Part shown: one piece after another, positions 1-8,818 of the stretch | How the letters are laid out: each line of letters begins with the position of its first letter | Position numbering within the stretch: the first letter of the stretch is position 1 | Origin: Candidatus Saccharimonadota bacterium | GTDB lineage: Bacteria; Patescibacteriota; Saccharimonadia; Saccharimonadales; Saccharimonadaceae | NCBI GenBank assembly: GCA_030528355.1 | Contig: JAUMZA010000005.1 | Span: forward strand, 1-58,667 | Reading direction: 5' to 3' | Length of the DNA stretch: 58,667 nt | Made by a program: the position numbers and the translations under genes | Notes under the pieces: model-generated | Database searches by the model: none | The model's input: the letters and a program-made list of their open reading frames with translations, nothing else | Told to the model about the DNA's origin: nothing

Positions 1-1
1 G

Positions 2-1225
2 CCAGAACCACCAAAACCACAACCGCCAACCCCACCGACCCCACCTCGACCACAGCCGCAGCCAATTCCAAATCCGTCGCCAAAGCCAAATCCATCGCCA
101 ACCCCGAAGCCACAGCAGCCGAAGCCATCACCTTCACCACGGCCACATACTCCATCACGCCCAAGCACTCCATCACGCCCCTCACAGGGCGGCGGCGGTG
201 CAGCCTCGACTCCAACTCCTACCCCACCAGCTCCAACCGAGGAGCCGGTGCCTATTCAGCAACAACCACCAGATGAGCCTACGCCAGAAAGCAGTGCTAC
301 CGACAAGTCACGCATTCGCAATATTCAAATAAAAGCTATTTACGACAGGGCAACAATTACATGGATTAGCGATAATGCTAGTAGTAGCACTATTAGCTAT
401 AGCACCTCTCAGCTAAAGCCAAAACAAGAGGCGAAGGTGACAAAGACAGGTGAAAATAGCTTTAGTGCGGTGATTGACTCACTCTCACCAGGCACCTCAT
501 ACCACTATACCATCACCTCGAAAAGTGATGATTCGGGCACAGGGGAAACTTATCGTAATGGCACCTTTGTTACCCGTGGCTATCCGGTAAAAATTACCGT
601 ACGAACTGAAAAGAGTGTGGTGGGTGGTGTGTCGCTATCAATCAAGGGACAGTCGGCAACTGCTACCACTAAACAAGACGGTACTGCCGAGCTTGAGCTG
701 CCGGCCGGCGATCACACTATCACTGCCCTTAACGGCAGCGTGACAACCACCAGCGATATTAAGGTGAGGACTGTTGCATTTTCGTCTGGCAGCAAACCTC
801 CAACTCAAGAATTCACTATTACTCTTGAAGCCACCAAAAAGAAAGGTTCAGCCTTTGTATTGGTTGTTACCGGTATCCTCACGCTGCTAATGATTCTTGC
901 AGCCATCATCATCTTCATTGTCATTCGCCGCAAAAAAGCTGCCGAGAATTCCTATAATAGCTATCAATCATTCTTTGACGACAGCGACGCCTGGACAACA
1001 CCGCCAGCCGGCTATGATACCACCACCCCAGCCACCTACGACCCTAATCAGCCGATTAGTGATGCGCAATACCAGACTCCAGGCATGCAAAACGGCGACT
1101 TCAATTACTATCAGCCGCCGCAAGAAGATTTACCTGAAAATGAGCTATTCGGCGATACTATTGCACCTCCGCCGCCGCCTCCACCGCCAGCAAGCGGTAA
1201 CGATCCGACACAGTATCCCAATTAA
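2..1225 (+). CDS. Proline-rich fibronectin-III membrane protein (5' end outside window)
   Basis: The reading frame is open from base 2, so the true start lies upstream and the GTG at 248 is only an internal codon. The first 80 codons are almost all Pro alternating with Lys, Thr, Ser, Gln and Asn (PNPSPKP and PSRPSTPSRP type repeats), typical of a wall-spanning linker. An Fn3-like domain follows (about 310-590), then a beta-rich Thr-rich segment, one membrane helix near 850-930 and an RRKK stop-transfer. The remaining C-terminal tail is acidic, Tyr/Gln/Pro-rich and ends in a run of eight prolines. The predicted topology is an outside Pro-rich and Fn3 region with a cytoplasmic tail. Its last 68 bases overlap the superoxide dismutase gene on the other strand. 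The ligand is unknown; a role in host or surface attachment is inference. Confidence 0.75.
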   Translation, partial: PEPPKPQPPTPPTPPRPQPQPIPNPSPKPNPSPTPKPQQPKPSPSPRPHTPSRPSTPSRPSQGGGGAASTPTPTPPAPTEEPVPIQQQPPDEPTPESSATDKSRIRNIQIKAIYDRATITWISDNASSSTISYSTSQLKPKQEAKVTKTGENSFSAVIDSLSPGTSYHYTITSKSDDSGTGETYRNGTFVTRGYPVKITVRTEKSVVGGVSLSIKGQSATATTKQDGTAELELPAGDHTITALNGSVTTTSDIKVRTVAFSSGSKPPTQEFTITLEATKKKGSAFVLVVTGILTLLMILAAIIIFIVIRRKKAAENSYNSYQSFFDDSDAWTTPPAGYDTTTPATYDPNQPISDAQYQTPGMQNGDFNYYQPPQEDLPENELFGDTIAPPPPPPPPASGNDPTQYPN

Positions 1226-1784
1226 TCACTGACCACCACGCAGCAATATATTCAGGGCGAGCACTCTTGTAATCAAGATAGTATGCATGCTCCCATACAT
1301 CAATCCCCAAAATAGGCTCTGGCAGTCCCTGCATAAGAGGTGTATCCTGGTTTGGCGTTGTCACAATTGAAAGGTCTGGCATAAGCCATGCCCAGCCGCT
1401 ACCAAATACCGCCAAGGCCTGTTCCGTAAAAGCCGCTTTGAACGCATCAAGACTGCCATATTTTTGCACTAGTGCTGCCAAAAGTTCACTTGACATCTGC
1501 GTTGTATTAGCTGGTGCAAGACACCGCCAGAACAGTGAGTGGTTATAGTGCCCACCACCATGATTACGCACCGCCTGGCGTATTGACTCTGGCACTTGTG
1601 CTAGATCTCGCAATAGTTCGTCTAGCGGCATCGCACGAACCGCTTCAGGGGCCCCCTGTAGTGCTGCGTTTAATTTATCTATGTATGTTTGATGGTGTTT
1701 TGTATGATGCAATGTCATTATATCACTACTGATATATGGCTCTAATGCATGATATTCATATGGTAGTATAGGCAACGTATACAC
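1158..1784 (-). CDS. sodA: Superoxide dismutase, Mn-type
   Basis: Dismutates superoxide to oxygen and peroxide. The family blocks are all present: YTLPILPY at the N-terminus, HHTKHH, GGGHYNHSLFW, SGWAWL, NQD and DVWEHAYY, giving the three His and one Asp metal ligands. GGHxNHSLFW and the NQD glutamine are the combination usual in Mn rather than Fe enzymes. The ATG at 1811 gives an unnatural leader containing its own Shine-Dalgarno; I prefer the GTG at 1784, because AAGGAG lies 9 nt before it and the product then begins M-YTLP like other SODs (208 aa). The C-terminal AVEAAAEV is encoded antisense to the polyproline end of the convergent upstream gene. Mn use is inferred from motifs. Confidence 0.93.
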   Translation of the reverse strand: MYTLPILPYEYHALEPYISSDIMTLHHTKHHQTYIDKLNAALQGAPEAVRAMPLDELLRDLAQVPESIRQAVRNHGGGHYNHSLFWRCLAPANTTQMSSELLAALVQKYGSLDAFKAAFTEQALAVFGSGWAWLMPDLSIVTTPNQDTPLMQGLPEPILGIDVWEHAYYLDYKSARPEYIAAWWSVINWDTVSDRYRLLAVEAAAEVQ

Positions 1785-1823
1785 GTAGGTTAACTCCTTT
1801 CCACACATCATATGTGCTGGTTA

Positions 1824-2903
1824 TTATTGCGTTACTTTTGGCTGTGTATCAGGCACTGTAATGTAGTGCTGGATTTTATTATCTGCTCGCAGCTTCGCCA
1901 AGCGGGCATCAAATTCAGTAAGTGGCACACGAATAAATTCGTAGTTTACTTCACCATCTTTATTCGTATCAAGCAGACGTACAAAATAATACCCATCACC
2001 CTTGAGTGACTTAATCATGCCTGATGACTGCCCCTTTTGCAACTCAGACGCAGCCCGTGCGAGGCCGCCATCTTTATTATCCTTCTTAACCCAGCCGGAA
2101 GCTAAAATTTGTATCGTTGGATGTGAACGCTGAAGCTCTGGTACAATTTCTTCGAAGGATTTTTGTGGCTGTGCCTGCACAGCCTTCTGAGTAGCCTCGG
2201 CCGCCTGCTTTGCCTTATTGTCGATTGCATACGATACCGCCTGACGCAGCAGCCGCTTACGAAGATAGTGACGATGCTCTGATGGTGAAAAGCCATAATA
2301 CTGCTCGGTAGCACGATCGTACGCCTCCTGGCTTATCTCACCCTGCGACGAAGACGTTTTACGAGTGCGCATGATAACCTCTTCAACCTGCTTATCCGTT
2401 ACAGTCACGTTATGTTCACGGGCAAGCTTTTGTGCATAGGTTTCGGCCACCGCATTGTGCATTGCCTGTGCCTTATAAAAATCATACTGGCTTTTGCTGT
2501 CGTTACCGTTGGCGTAAGTGTTTTTATTCACCTTTTCAATAGCAGTTAGATACGTCTCTGAGCCCTTGTAGTTTAGTAAGTAATCGCCATACTTAACAAA
2601 CTCACCATCGACCGAGGCAACCGGTACAGGTACAATTCGTACAATTCGATAGAAGAAATCAGCAGTCGTCTGTACCTTATAGAGCTGCCACCACGAAAAC
2701 AGCAAAAATGCCACCACCACAACCGCACCCAAGATAGCCACGTTCACTACCACACGATGCTTAGTGTACTGAATTGGGTATTTAAACCGACGTGCTTTTG
2801 CAATAATCTGCTCACGATGCTCTGCAACGGTCTGATTAGTAATGCGGACTGGCTTTTTCGCCTGCTTTTTCTTACGCAGTAACTTCAATGTTGGCTTCTT
2901 CAT
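1824..2903 (-). CDS. Membrane-anchored SurA/parvulin-like protein
   Basis: A 359-residue protein with a very basic cytoplasmic N-terminus, one membrane helix near residues 50-72 and a large outside domain. That domain begins with the SurA/PpiC-type pattern VDGEFVKYGDYLLNYK and continues with a helical region containing LAREHNVTVTDKQVEEVI. A weaker parvulin-like stretch (GWVKKDNKDGGL through GYYFVRLLD, near 270-315) resembles the rotamase core, but I cannot confirm the catalytic residues. It is probably a foldase or chaperone for exported proteins on the outer face of the membrane. The start lies inside the end of the upstream PH-domain gene (32-bp overlap), so the two are translationally linked. 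A second protein of this type sits at 21195-22052. Confidence 0.7.
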   Translation of the reverse strand: MKKPTLKLLRKKKQAKKPVRITNQTVAEHREQIIAKARRFKYPIQYTKHRVVVNVAILGAVVVVAFLLFSWWQLYKVQTTADFFYRIVRIVPVPVASVDGEFVKYGDYLLNYKGSETYLTAIEKVNKNTYANGNDSKSQYDFYKAQAMHNAVAETYAQKLAREHNVTVTDKQVEEVIMRTRKTSSSQGEISQEAYDRATEQYYGFSPSEHRHYLRKRLLRQAVSYAIDNKAKQAAEATQKAVQAQPQKSFEEIVPELQRSHPTIQILASGWVKKDNKDGGLARAASELQKGQSSGMIKSLKGDGYYFVRLLDTNKDGEVNYEFIRVPLTEFDARLAKLRADNKIQHYITVPDTQPKVTQ

Positions 2904-3408
2904 TCACTCCTCGCTCTGCTGCCTCTGTGGCATCTTGTAGTAAATTATATATCTTTTCAGGATGTTCAACGTTTCTAATCACTAAATCACCTACGTAGGT
3001 TTGAATCACAATGGTACCAAATCCAAACATTTCACCACTAAAGCCGGGTATGTTATAGCTAATGTTGTGAATTTTTGAAAGCTTCAACTCTACCACATCG
3101 CTCCCAAAAAACCCTTTTTGCGTGATTTGTCGTAGTCGCTGATTAGTTAAGACAAATACCGTGTAATACCAAATGATGAAATGATAGGCAAACAATAGCA
3201 GCCCCAGACCAAGCCCCGCAATCGGCAGTAAGAATAGCTCAAGATTTGTCTGCCAAATAAGTGGCGGGATTGACGATAAGGCAAGGGGCACCAAAAGGCA
3301 ATAAAATCCTTTGCGCATTGCGATAATATGGCGACGAAATATCTTGATAACTTCCTCACCCTCACGCTGCCCTTCAAATGCTTTATCGTGCTCTTTTGCG
3401 TCTGACAT
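2872..3408 (-). CDS. Bacterial PH-domain (bPH2/YdbS-like) membrane protein
   Basis: A 178-residue protein with a charged N-terminus, two membrane helices (about residues 34-80) and then a compact beta-rich domain beginning FVLTNQRLRQITQKGFFGSDVVELKLSKI split around its conserved LTNxRL motif. LTNQRL, the ELxLSKIxNI motif and the GFGTIVIQT strand are the hallmarks of the bPH2 (DUF304) family. Function in this family is mostly unknown; a membrane stress or envelope role is usually assumed. It overlaps the downstream SurA-like gene by 32 bp in another frame, so the pair probably forms a two-gene operon, and tRNA-Arg lies just upstream. Confidence 0.75.
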   Translation of the reverse strand: MSDAKEHDKAFEGQREGEEVIKIFRRHIIAMRKGFYCLLVPLALSSIPPLIWQTNLELFLLPIAGLGLGLLLFAYHFIIWYYTVFVLTNQRLRQITQKGFFGSDVVELKLSKIHNISYNIPGFSGEMFGFGTIVIQTYVGDLVIRNVEHPEKIYNLLQDATEAAERGVNEEANIEVTA

Positions 3409-3429
3409 GTGTTGTATTAATTACTATTA

Positions 3430-3506
3430 TGGTACCCCGAGCAGGAGTCGAACCTGCAACCTTTTCCTTAGGACGGAACTGCTCTATCCAATTGAGCTAT
3501 CGAGGC
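3430..3506 (-). tRNA. tRNA-Arg (anticodon CCT), CCA encoded
   Basis: On the minus strand a full cloverleaf can be drawn. The 7-bp acceptor stem GCCTCGA pairs with TCGGGGT (two wobble pairs). The D stem GCTC/GAGC encloses AATTGGATA. The anticodon stem TTCC/GGAA encloses the loop GTCCTAA, with T33 and anticodon CCT. The T stem GCAGG/CCTGC encloses TTCGACT. Discriminator A is followed by an encoded CCA. Total 77 nt. Only the outermost anticodon-stem pair (G-A) is mismatched. It decodes the AGG codon. Confidence 0.95.
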
Positions 3507-3535
3507 GTATCGTTACTATTGTAGCAATTTTTGCA

Positions 3536-3572
3536 CAAAAACTAAAGGCACCCCAGTCTCTACCAGGGTGCC
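3536..3572 (-). terminator. Rho-independent terminator of ndk
   Basis: Perfect 7-bp stem GGCACCC/GGGTGCC (3547-3553 and 3566-3572). On the minus strand it is followed by TTTAGTTTTTG, a T-rich tract. It sits about 25 nt after the ndk stop and before tRNA-Arg. Confidence 0.8.
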
Positions 3573-3595
3573 CTGTCACTATCGCCACTTGCCGA

Positions 3596-4120
3596 TTACT
3601 GACAAAAACGCTCGTTCGCCGACTGGTACACGTATAGCTCGGTGCTGCTAAACCAGTGACTAATTTCTTGACGAGCCTCTTCTACATCACCACTGGCATG
3701 GATAAGGTTTGGAATCGCCTTATCTTGATCATCTGCATAGCCAAAGCTAATGTGCGAATAGTCGCCACGAATCGTACCAGGAGCTGATGACTTTGGCTCG
3801 GTACCACCAACTAGCTTACGCACCAGACTTACCGCCTCAACACCCTCAAACACCATAGCAATAACGGGGCCTTGTGTCATAAAATCAAGGGTAATATTAA
3901 ACGCCTTATCCCCCCGACGTGTCACCATCTTGCCAATTTCTTCGTAGTGAGTATAGAAGTGCTCACGACTTGGCGAAAGCATCTTAGTGCCCACAATCTT
4001 CAGTCCAACACGCTCAAAGCGAGTTAAAATCTCGCCAACAATGCCACGCTGTACTGCATCGGGCTTAAATACTACTAGAGTGCGTTCAATTTTACTATTA
4101 CATACTTGTGCGTCTGCCAT
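3596..4120 (-). CDS. ndk: Nucleoside diphosphate kinase
   Basis: Transfers the gamma phosphate of ATP to other NDPs. The sequence shows the family start ERTLVVFKPDAVQRGIVGEI, the GTIRGDY nucleotide-binding block and the active-site His in NLIHASG. An upstream in-frame ATG exists (4162), but AAGGAG followed by ATAATA directly precedes the ATG at 4120, which gives 174 residues. This is longer than the usual roughly 135-150: there is an insertion between GDYSHISFGYADDQD and the catalytic His, plus a C-terminal tail (TELYVYQS). Similar long forms occur in archaea and some CPR; whether the insertion alters the oligomer is unknown. It is a single gene with its own terminator. Confidence 0.95.
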   Translation of the reverse strand: MADAQVCNSKIERTLVVFKPDAVQRGIVGEILTRFERVGLKIVGTKMLSPSREHFYTHYEEIGKMVTRRGDKAFNITLDFMTQGPVIAMVFEGVEAVSLVRKLVGGTEPKSSAPGTIRGDYSHISFGYADDQDKAIPNLIHASGDVEEARQEISHWFSSTELYVYQSANERFCQ

Positions 4121-4176
4121 TATTATCTCCTTGTTAACGTATGATTTCAGTATAGCAAACAACCCCCACTATACGC

Positions 4177-4182
4177 TATGCT
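4177..4182 (+). promoter_or_regulatory. -10 box for a leaderless xer transcript
   Basis: TATGCT at 4177-4182 ends 6 nt before the ATG at 4189, and no Shine-Dalgarno precedes this ATG. The spacing matches the other predicted leaderless genes in this window, although this box is less perfect than most. Confidence 0.45.
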
Positions 4183-4188
4183 AAATAT

Positions 4189-5109
4189 ATGAGCCAGCAT
4201 TTTTTACACGAACTGATTTACGAATATGCCGAATCGCTTGAGGTGGAGGGTGGTCGCAGCACTCGTACTGCTGATAACTACACTCACTATTTGATGCGGT
4301 TTAGTGATTTTACTGGCGATATATCTGTTGAGGAAATTACACCAGAATTGCTGCGAAAATTTCGATTATGGCTGAATCGCTACGAAAACAAGCAAGGCGA
4401 ACGTTTAAGCATTCTAACACAAAGCTACCATCTCATTGCATTGCGGGGATTTTTACTCTACCTCTCAAAACGAGACATCCCAAGCCTGGCTCCACACAAA
4501 GTAGAACTCCCTAAAACCCACCGCAAGCAGGTTACGTTTTTGCATATTGATGAAATTGAACGACTTATTGATGTAATAGATACATCAAATGATACAGGTT
4601 TACGTGACAGGGCAATTATCGAACTATTATTTTCGAGCGGGCTACGTGTGAGCGAATTAGTTGCACTCAATCGAGACCACGTAAATACAAAACGACGTGA
4701 GTTTATGGTGCGAGGAAAGGGGCAAAAAGATCGGCCAGTCTTCATCTCGCACACAGCTGCCGACCACCTAGAAAACTACCTAGCAGTACGAACCGACAGC
4801 CTTGTGCCGTTATTTATCAGCTATAGCCGCAACACCACAACCCCCAATACGACGGGCGATTTTCGTCGTCTTTCGAGCCGCAGTATCCAACGAATTGTAA
4901 ATAAATACGCCAAGCTTGCCGGGATTACTAAGCATGTAAGTCCACACACCATGCGACACAGTTTTGCAACCGACCTACTGATGAATGGTGCCGATATCCG
5001 CAGTGTGCAAAATATGCTAGGTCATAGCGATATTAGCACCACCCAAATCTACACCCATGTCACAGACGCACATCTAAAGGAAGCACACGAACGTTTCCAC
5101 AGTAGATAG
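4189..5109 (+). CDS. XerC/XerD-family tyrosine recombinase
   Basis: A 306-residue site-specific recombinase with an N-terminal SAM-like core-binding domain (about 1-110, including TADNYTHYLMRF) and a C-terminal catalytic domain. The catalytic set is complete: Arg in SSGLRVSEL, Lys in GKGQKDRP, HTMRH (HxxR), His in LGHSDISTTQ and Tyr in IYTHV. Length and motif layout match chromosomal dimer-resolution recombinases (XerC/D/A/H) rather than phage integrases. Its neighbours are housekeeping genes on both sides, which also fits dimer resolution, probably with the FtsK translocase encoded at 29235-31502. It is the only plus-strand gene between 1812 and 22192. Confidence 0.9.
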   Translation: MSQHFLHELIYEYAESLEVEGGRSTRTADNYTHYLMRFSDFTGDISVEEITPELLRKFRLWLNRYENKQGERLSILTQSYHLIALRGFLLYLSKRDIPSLAPHKVELPKTHRKQVTFLHIDEIERLIDVIDTSNDTGLRDRAIIELLFSSGLRVSELVALNRDHVNTKRREFMVRGKGQKDRPVFISHTAADHLENYLAVRTDSLVPLFISYSRNTTTPNTTGDFRRLSSRSIQRIVNKYAKLAGITKHVSPHTMRHSFATDLLMNGADIRSVQNMLGHSDISTTQIYTHVTDAHLKEAHERFHSR

Positions 5110-5140
5110 TTCGTGGCTGCTGTTATTTTTTAGACTATAC

Positions 5141-6409
5141 CTACAAATCCCCCGTCACTGGCTGATGTATGACGTCAATTTTTGACCCACCAATACCACA
5201 CACACCACGTTCAAAATCCGCTGCAGTATCAGATACGAGATATCGCTTACAGATATCGCCATTAATCGCAATGGTTGCTCGTGGCAGCGGAATCGCCCTG
5301 TCTGAAACGGTCGTCTCAATACGTGCTTCAATCCGCCTAAAGACATTGTTAGCTCGCCCTGTCGCATCGACACGTGGCTGCACGTTATCAAACAAAACAG
5401 GGTTGCCACTGGCATCAAGCATACGAATCTTTACGTTAAAAGGACTCCCCTTGCCATACAGGCCTGCCAAGGTTAAGAACGCAGACCTATTATTATTGTG
5501 TTTTGGTAGACGCAGCAATGCACGACACGCATACTGCCCAACTGCCACCCTGCTGTCACACTGAGAGCCTCGTGCCATGAGCGGCTTACCGTACGCACCA
5601 TCCGTCACGGGCATATCAGCACTGTGTGGAGAGAAGGCCGTATGTGGGTCAGCGGTTGCCATATCAACCACTGTATTACCCCGTGTGCCCGCATCTGGGT
5701 ATAAAAATACCGTACGAGCATCGCTGTCGAGCTCACGCAATGAGCCAATGCCAACAGCTGGATACGATAGGGCCTGCACGCGCAGTAACGTACCCCACTC
5801 GCCACGCCAGTTATCCTCCTCAGGAAGCTGTGCATTAACACGAGTATTTCTTTCGCCACCTAATCGTCGATTTTTTTCTGCCTGCGAGAAGTTGAGAGCC
5901 GCACTGCCGGCTGGGCGTTGGAACCACGATACCTCGACCGTTTCAAATGGCTGCTTGGCCCGCAACGGCACAATTTTTATATCACCCTCATTCTTAATCG
6001 TTTTTACAACATCTTCTGTATCGGTTGCCACTGTTACACAGGTGTATGCCTGTTGTAATTGCTCATCGGCTTGCGTTTGCCTAATTAACTGCTCGCCGCC
6101 GCCGCCCAACAAGCGAGAAACGGTATCGCATTTTTGAGCTCGGACAGTGTTGACAACTTTACGACAAGAGTAATCTTGGTTATTGTTGGCCTCCATACAG
6201 GTGGCATACTTGGCAAGTACTCGCTTTGCATCTTCTACTCCTGCTTTGGCCGAATCCAATGCACTCTGCGACAGGTCGTTATCAGTCGCTCGATTTTGAT
6301 CGCGCAACATCAACATTGCAAACCCTACCGAGATTGCCACAAATAACAATGTTGCAAAAAGTACTATAAATATCGAAACCGCCCCTTTTTGTTGTTTCAT
6401 ATACGCCAT
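5141..6409 (-). CDS. PilX-like minor pilus assembly protein
   Basis: A 422-residue protein with a short basic N-terminus (MKQQKGAVSIF) and one strongly hydrophobic helix directly after it. The rest is an exported domain with several Cys pairs. It lacks the G-F-T-x-x-E prepilin cleavage site of its neighbours, but KGAVSIFIVLF resembles PilX-type N-termini (the KG, then hydrophobic, then an early E/Q position). It is the last gene of the minor-pilin run 8785-5141 and probably a minor pilus or pilus-tip component. The start is uncertain: ATG at 6409 has GGGG only 2-3 nt upstream; ATG at 6400 has it 11 nt upstream. No enzyme motif seen. Confidence 0.6.
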   Translation of the reverse strand: MAYMKQQKGAVSIFIVLFATLLFVAISVGFAMLMLRDQNRATDNDLSQSALDSAKAGVEDAKRVLAKYATCMEANNNQDYSCRKVVNTVRAQKCDTVSRLLGGGGEQLIRQTQADEQLQQAYTCVTVATDTEDVVKTIKNEGDIKIVPLRAKQPFETVEVSWFQRPAGSAALNFSQAEKNRRLGGERNTRVNAQLPEEDNWRGEWGTLLRVQALSYPAVGIGSLRELDSDARTVFLYPDAGTRGNTVVDMATADPHTAFSPHSADMPVTDGAYGKPLMARGSQCDSRVAVGQYACRALLRLPKHNNNRSAFLTLAGLYGKGSPFNVKIRMLDASGNPVLFDNVQPRVDATGRANNVFRRIEARIETTVSDRAIPLPRATIAINGDICKRYLVSDTAADFERGVCGIGGSKIDVIHQPVTGDL

Positions 6410-6445
6410 TACCCCTTCTTCTCTTTTATCATACCATATTCTACC

Positions 6446-7375
6446 TTATAGACTGCCCGAGCGTGCCACGAATTCTATATTGTTAATTGCACAATATTCT
6501 GCGTATGGATCGCCCCTGATGACGTTCTTACCACAGAAGTGCGTGCTGCCCACCTCGCTATCTCGGACGATGCGGGAACGATCAATCATGTACTCTTCAT
6601 CGAATAATGACGAGCCAATTGTAATGTTAATCGTATAGAATGATGAGTAAAAGCGGCTTGCAGACAAGGCTGGGTCTTGTTGTGATTGGTACGACAATTC
6701 TCTTGGTGAGGTGATGTGTATGTTGTAGACAACTAGGTTACGCTCACTGTCCCCAAAAATTGGCACAACATCAATAGCACTGCTATAGTTGGGTAGCCGC
6801 CATCCCTCCTGAAACTCACGATCTGTCATGCCATTCTCTGCTAGCCGAGCTGCACTACATAATCGCTTATCTGTATCAAGTAACTTGGTAAAGCGAACTG
6901 GCTCGAATGTGCGAGTTGTTGGTGATCGCATAAATTGTGCTTTTCCGACCACCCCGTTTGCTGGCAATGTGCCATTATTAACCCGCTTATTATACTCTAT
7001 AAAACTACGGCGATGATTCCATACATAGGTATATACACCTGTACACAAGCGGCCGCCAGATTCAGGGTCATTATAGTAATCCAGCTCTCTATCAGTAGCT
7101 TCTCGCAGGGTTTTTGCGACACGGGTCTGTAGTGCCCCGCCCGGCCGAGGCACCACGTCAGCAAGCTGCAACGCTCCAGGAGATCTTGCAATATCATCTT
7201 GCAAGCTACGAATTAGATGTCTTGTTGCAGTATTCACATCACGCATTGTAACACCTTTGTTATATAACGAGGTGAGCTGAATGCCAATAAATACCACAGC
7301 AAGAATCAATGCCGAAATAAATGCCATCGCCAGCGTGACCTCTAGTATAGTAAACCCCTTACGCCTCTGGTGCAT
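6446..7375 (-). CDS. Type IV pilus minor prepilin (PilW/PulJ-like)
   Basis: A 309-residue prepilin. The N-terminal class III signal is RRKG/FTILEVTLAMAF, with cleavage after Gly and the conserved Glu at +5, followed by the long hydrophobic assembly helix. The body is larger than a major pilin and contains RLCTGVYTYVWNHR and RSRIVRDSEVGS; I cannot assign a fold. Its start overlaps the end of the preceding prepilin gene by 17 bp. The size and position (third in a run of four) fit PilW/GspJ-type minor pilins that prime fibre assembly. Confidence 0.8.
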   Translation of the reverse strand: MHQRRKGFTILEVTLAMAFISALILAVVFIGIQLTSLYNKGVTMRDVNTATRHLIRSLQDDIARSPGALQLADVVPRPGGALQTRVAKTLREATDRELDYYNDPESGGRLCTGVYTYVWNHRRSFIEYNKRVNNGTLPANGVVGKAQFMRSPTTRTFEPVRFTKLLDTDKRLCSAARLAENGMTDREFQEGWRLPNYSSAIDVVPIFGDSERNLVVYNIHITSPRELSYQSQQDPALSASRFYSSFYTINITIGSSLFDEEYMIDRSRIVRDSEVGSTHFCGKNVIRGDPYAEYCAINNIEFVARSGSL

Positions 7376-8069
7376 ATAACCTCACAACTGTCCCCATTCG
7401 CTGCAAACCGCCACCAACAGGCGACTGCCAACATGCCCGAACATGAAAATCATAATGACTCGACAATGGCTGTGTACCACTCGCACCACCTTGCAAATCT
7501 CGTACCGGCTCTCCTACCCTAATTGCATAAATCCACACCATATGCGACACCGGCCGAGAAGTACCAGCACCGCCCGAAGCTTCTTGTACTACTCTTGCAA
7601 AGGTGGTAGGTGTTATTATATTTGGCTTTACATCAGTAGTATTCACAAGTTCTACTTGGCCGGTTCGTGGGTCGATAAAAAACGCATTTACTCTACTGCC
7701 ATTGCGTAGACTTGACGGTATTGCCCCTTCAGGGCTACAGTCTTTTATCTCACGCACCCGATCAAAGGCGGGTATTGTGTCACCAGAAGTAAAGCTTGCA
7801 CTGCGTATCTGTTGCCAGCTGTTGGCAATATTACTAGTGCTACTATTGGTCCGGGCAGGGTCGATATTCACAATTGCCACACTATTAATGTGACGTAGCA
7901 GCTCTACCTGGGTATCAATTTGAGCACGCACTTGGGTAATCTCTAAAGAACGCTGTGCACTGCCGATACTACGATTCATGACAAACATTGCCGAACTAAC
8001 CACGGCTGAAAAAATCGTCATAGCAAGCAACACTTCGATAATCGTATCGCCTCGGGTATACTGCCTCAT
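7359..8069 (-). CDS. Type IV pilus minor prepilin (PilV/GspI-like)
   Basis: A 236-residue prepilin with the cleavage signal RQYTRG/DTIIEVLLAMTIF. The residue after the processed Gly is Asp rather than the usual Phe or Met, while Glu+5 is kept. Such D-T-I-I-E-V-L signals are common in CPR and Gram-positive minor pilins. After the membrane helix comes a mixed alpha/beta domain ending VRACWQSPVGGGLQRM. It overlaps both neighbours (4 bp upstream, 17 bp downstream), so the minor pilins are made from one message. Confidence 0.8.
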   Translation of the reverse strand: MRQYTRGDTIIEVLLAMTIFSAVVSSAMFVMNRSIGSAQRSLEITQVRAQIDTQVELLRHINSVAIVNIDPARTNSSTSNIANSWQQIRSASFTSGDTIPAFDRVREIKDCSPEGAIPSSLRNGSRVNAFFIDPRTGQVELVNTTDVKPNIITPTTFARVVQEASGGAGTSRPVSHMVWIYAIRVGEPVRDLQGGASGTQPLSSHYDFHVRACWQSPVGGGLQRMGTVVRLYAPEA

Positions 8070-8785
8070 GAACGCACCCTTTCACATACCCCATCCCCGC
8101 TACGGGTGGAGATTTCTGCTGCACTCACAGCATGGTTAGGTATAACGATTGCCGACCACTGGCGAGGATCGGGGTTCTGAGGATGACGCAAACATATCAC
8201 GATATCCTCCCATACTCTCCCCCAGCTGCCGCCCTCCCTCGACTCCTGGAGCAATACAAACCCTTGGGTGGGGTGTTTTATAATGCGAAAGGCATGATCT
8301 CGATACGGCATGCCGCCCCGAGCTTGCGAATACCGAGCCTGCACCCCCCAGTCGATCGTAAAATTGGTACGGTTTTCATCATTTTCACCTCGTTCACCAT
8401 AACTAACCCGTCGATTATGATCGAGAAATGCCTTTACCGCACTACTGGTGACATTGGTGGTTTCGTTTGCACCGTTTGTAATGCGAAGCTCTTTGCCTGC
8501 AAAAAAGCATGGTGCCGCCCCACGCCACGTTTGCGGGGATTGTCGTGGATCGGGCGTGCGGCCATTACAGCGATCAACCGTACCCTGGAGGTCGTTTTTA
8601 ATTGCATCAGTATCTTCAAATGCACCAGCAACAAAATCACGAAAAGAACTTACTGCCTCTCGGTAGTGCTGATCCTGCAGACGGCGATGTGAATTCGCCA
8701 TGATGCCCGTCATTAATAGTGTGGTGATTGCCAGTACCAGTATCACCTCTATTAACGTGAAGCCTTGTTGTAGATGCCGACCCAT
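8066..8785 (-). CDS. Type IV pilus minor prepilin (GspH/FimT-like)
   Basis: A 239-residue prepilin starting MGRHLQQG/FTLIEVILVLAITTLLMTGIM. It has a canonical processing site with Phe+1 and Glu+5 and a 20-residue hydrophobic helix. The outside domain is rich in Arg, Gln and Trp with two Cys near IVICLRHP and DGVCERV. It is the first of three overlapping minor-pilin genes, immediately downstream of the prepilin peptidase. The GspH label rests on order only. Confidence 0.8.
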   Translation of the reverse strand: MGRHLQQGFTLIEVILVLAITTLLMTGIMANSHRRLQDQHYREAVSSFRDFVAGAFEDTDAIKNDLQGTVDRCNGRTPDPRQSPQTWRGAAPCFFAGKELRITNGANETTNVTSSAVKAFLDHNRRVSYGERGENDENRTNFTIDWGVQARYSQARGGMPYRDHAFRIIKHPTQGFVLLQESREGGSWGRVWEDIVICLRHPQNPDPRQWSAIVIPNHAVSAAEISTRSGDGVCERVRS

Positions 8786-8818
8786 TATGAACCCATTATA
8801 GCATAAGGGTTTTATCGC

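Noticed and set aside
3430-5109. tRNA-Arg followed by a tyrosine recombinase as an integrated element
   Set aside because: ndk lies between, neighbours are housekeeping genes, and I saw no second copy of the tRNA 3' end. The recombinase has the size and motifs of a dimer-resolution Xer.
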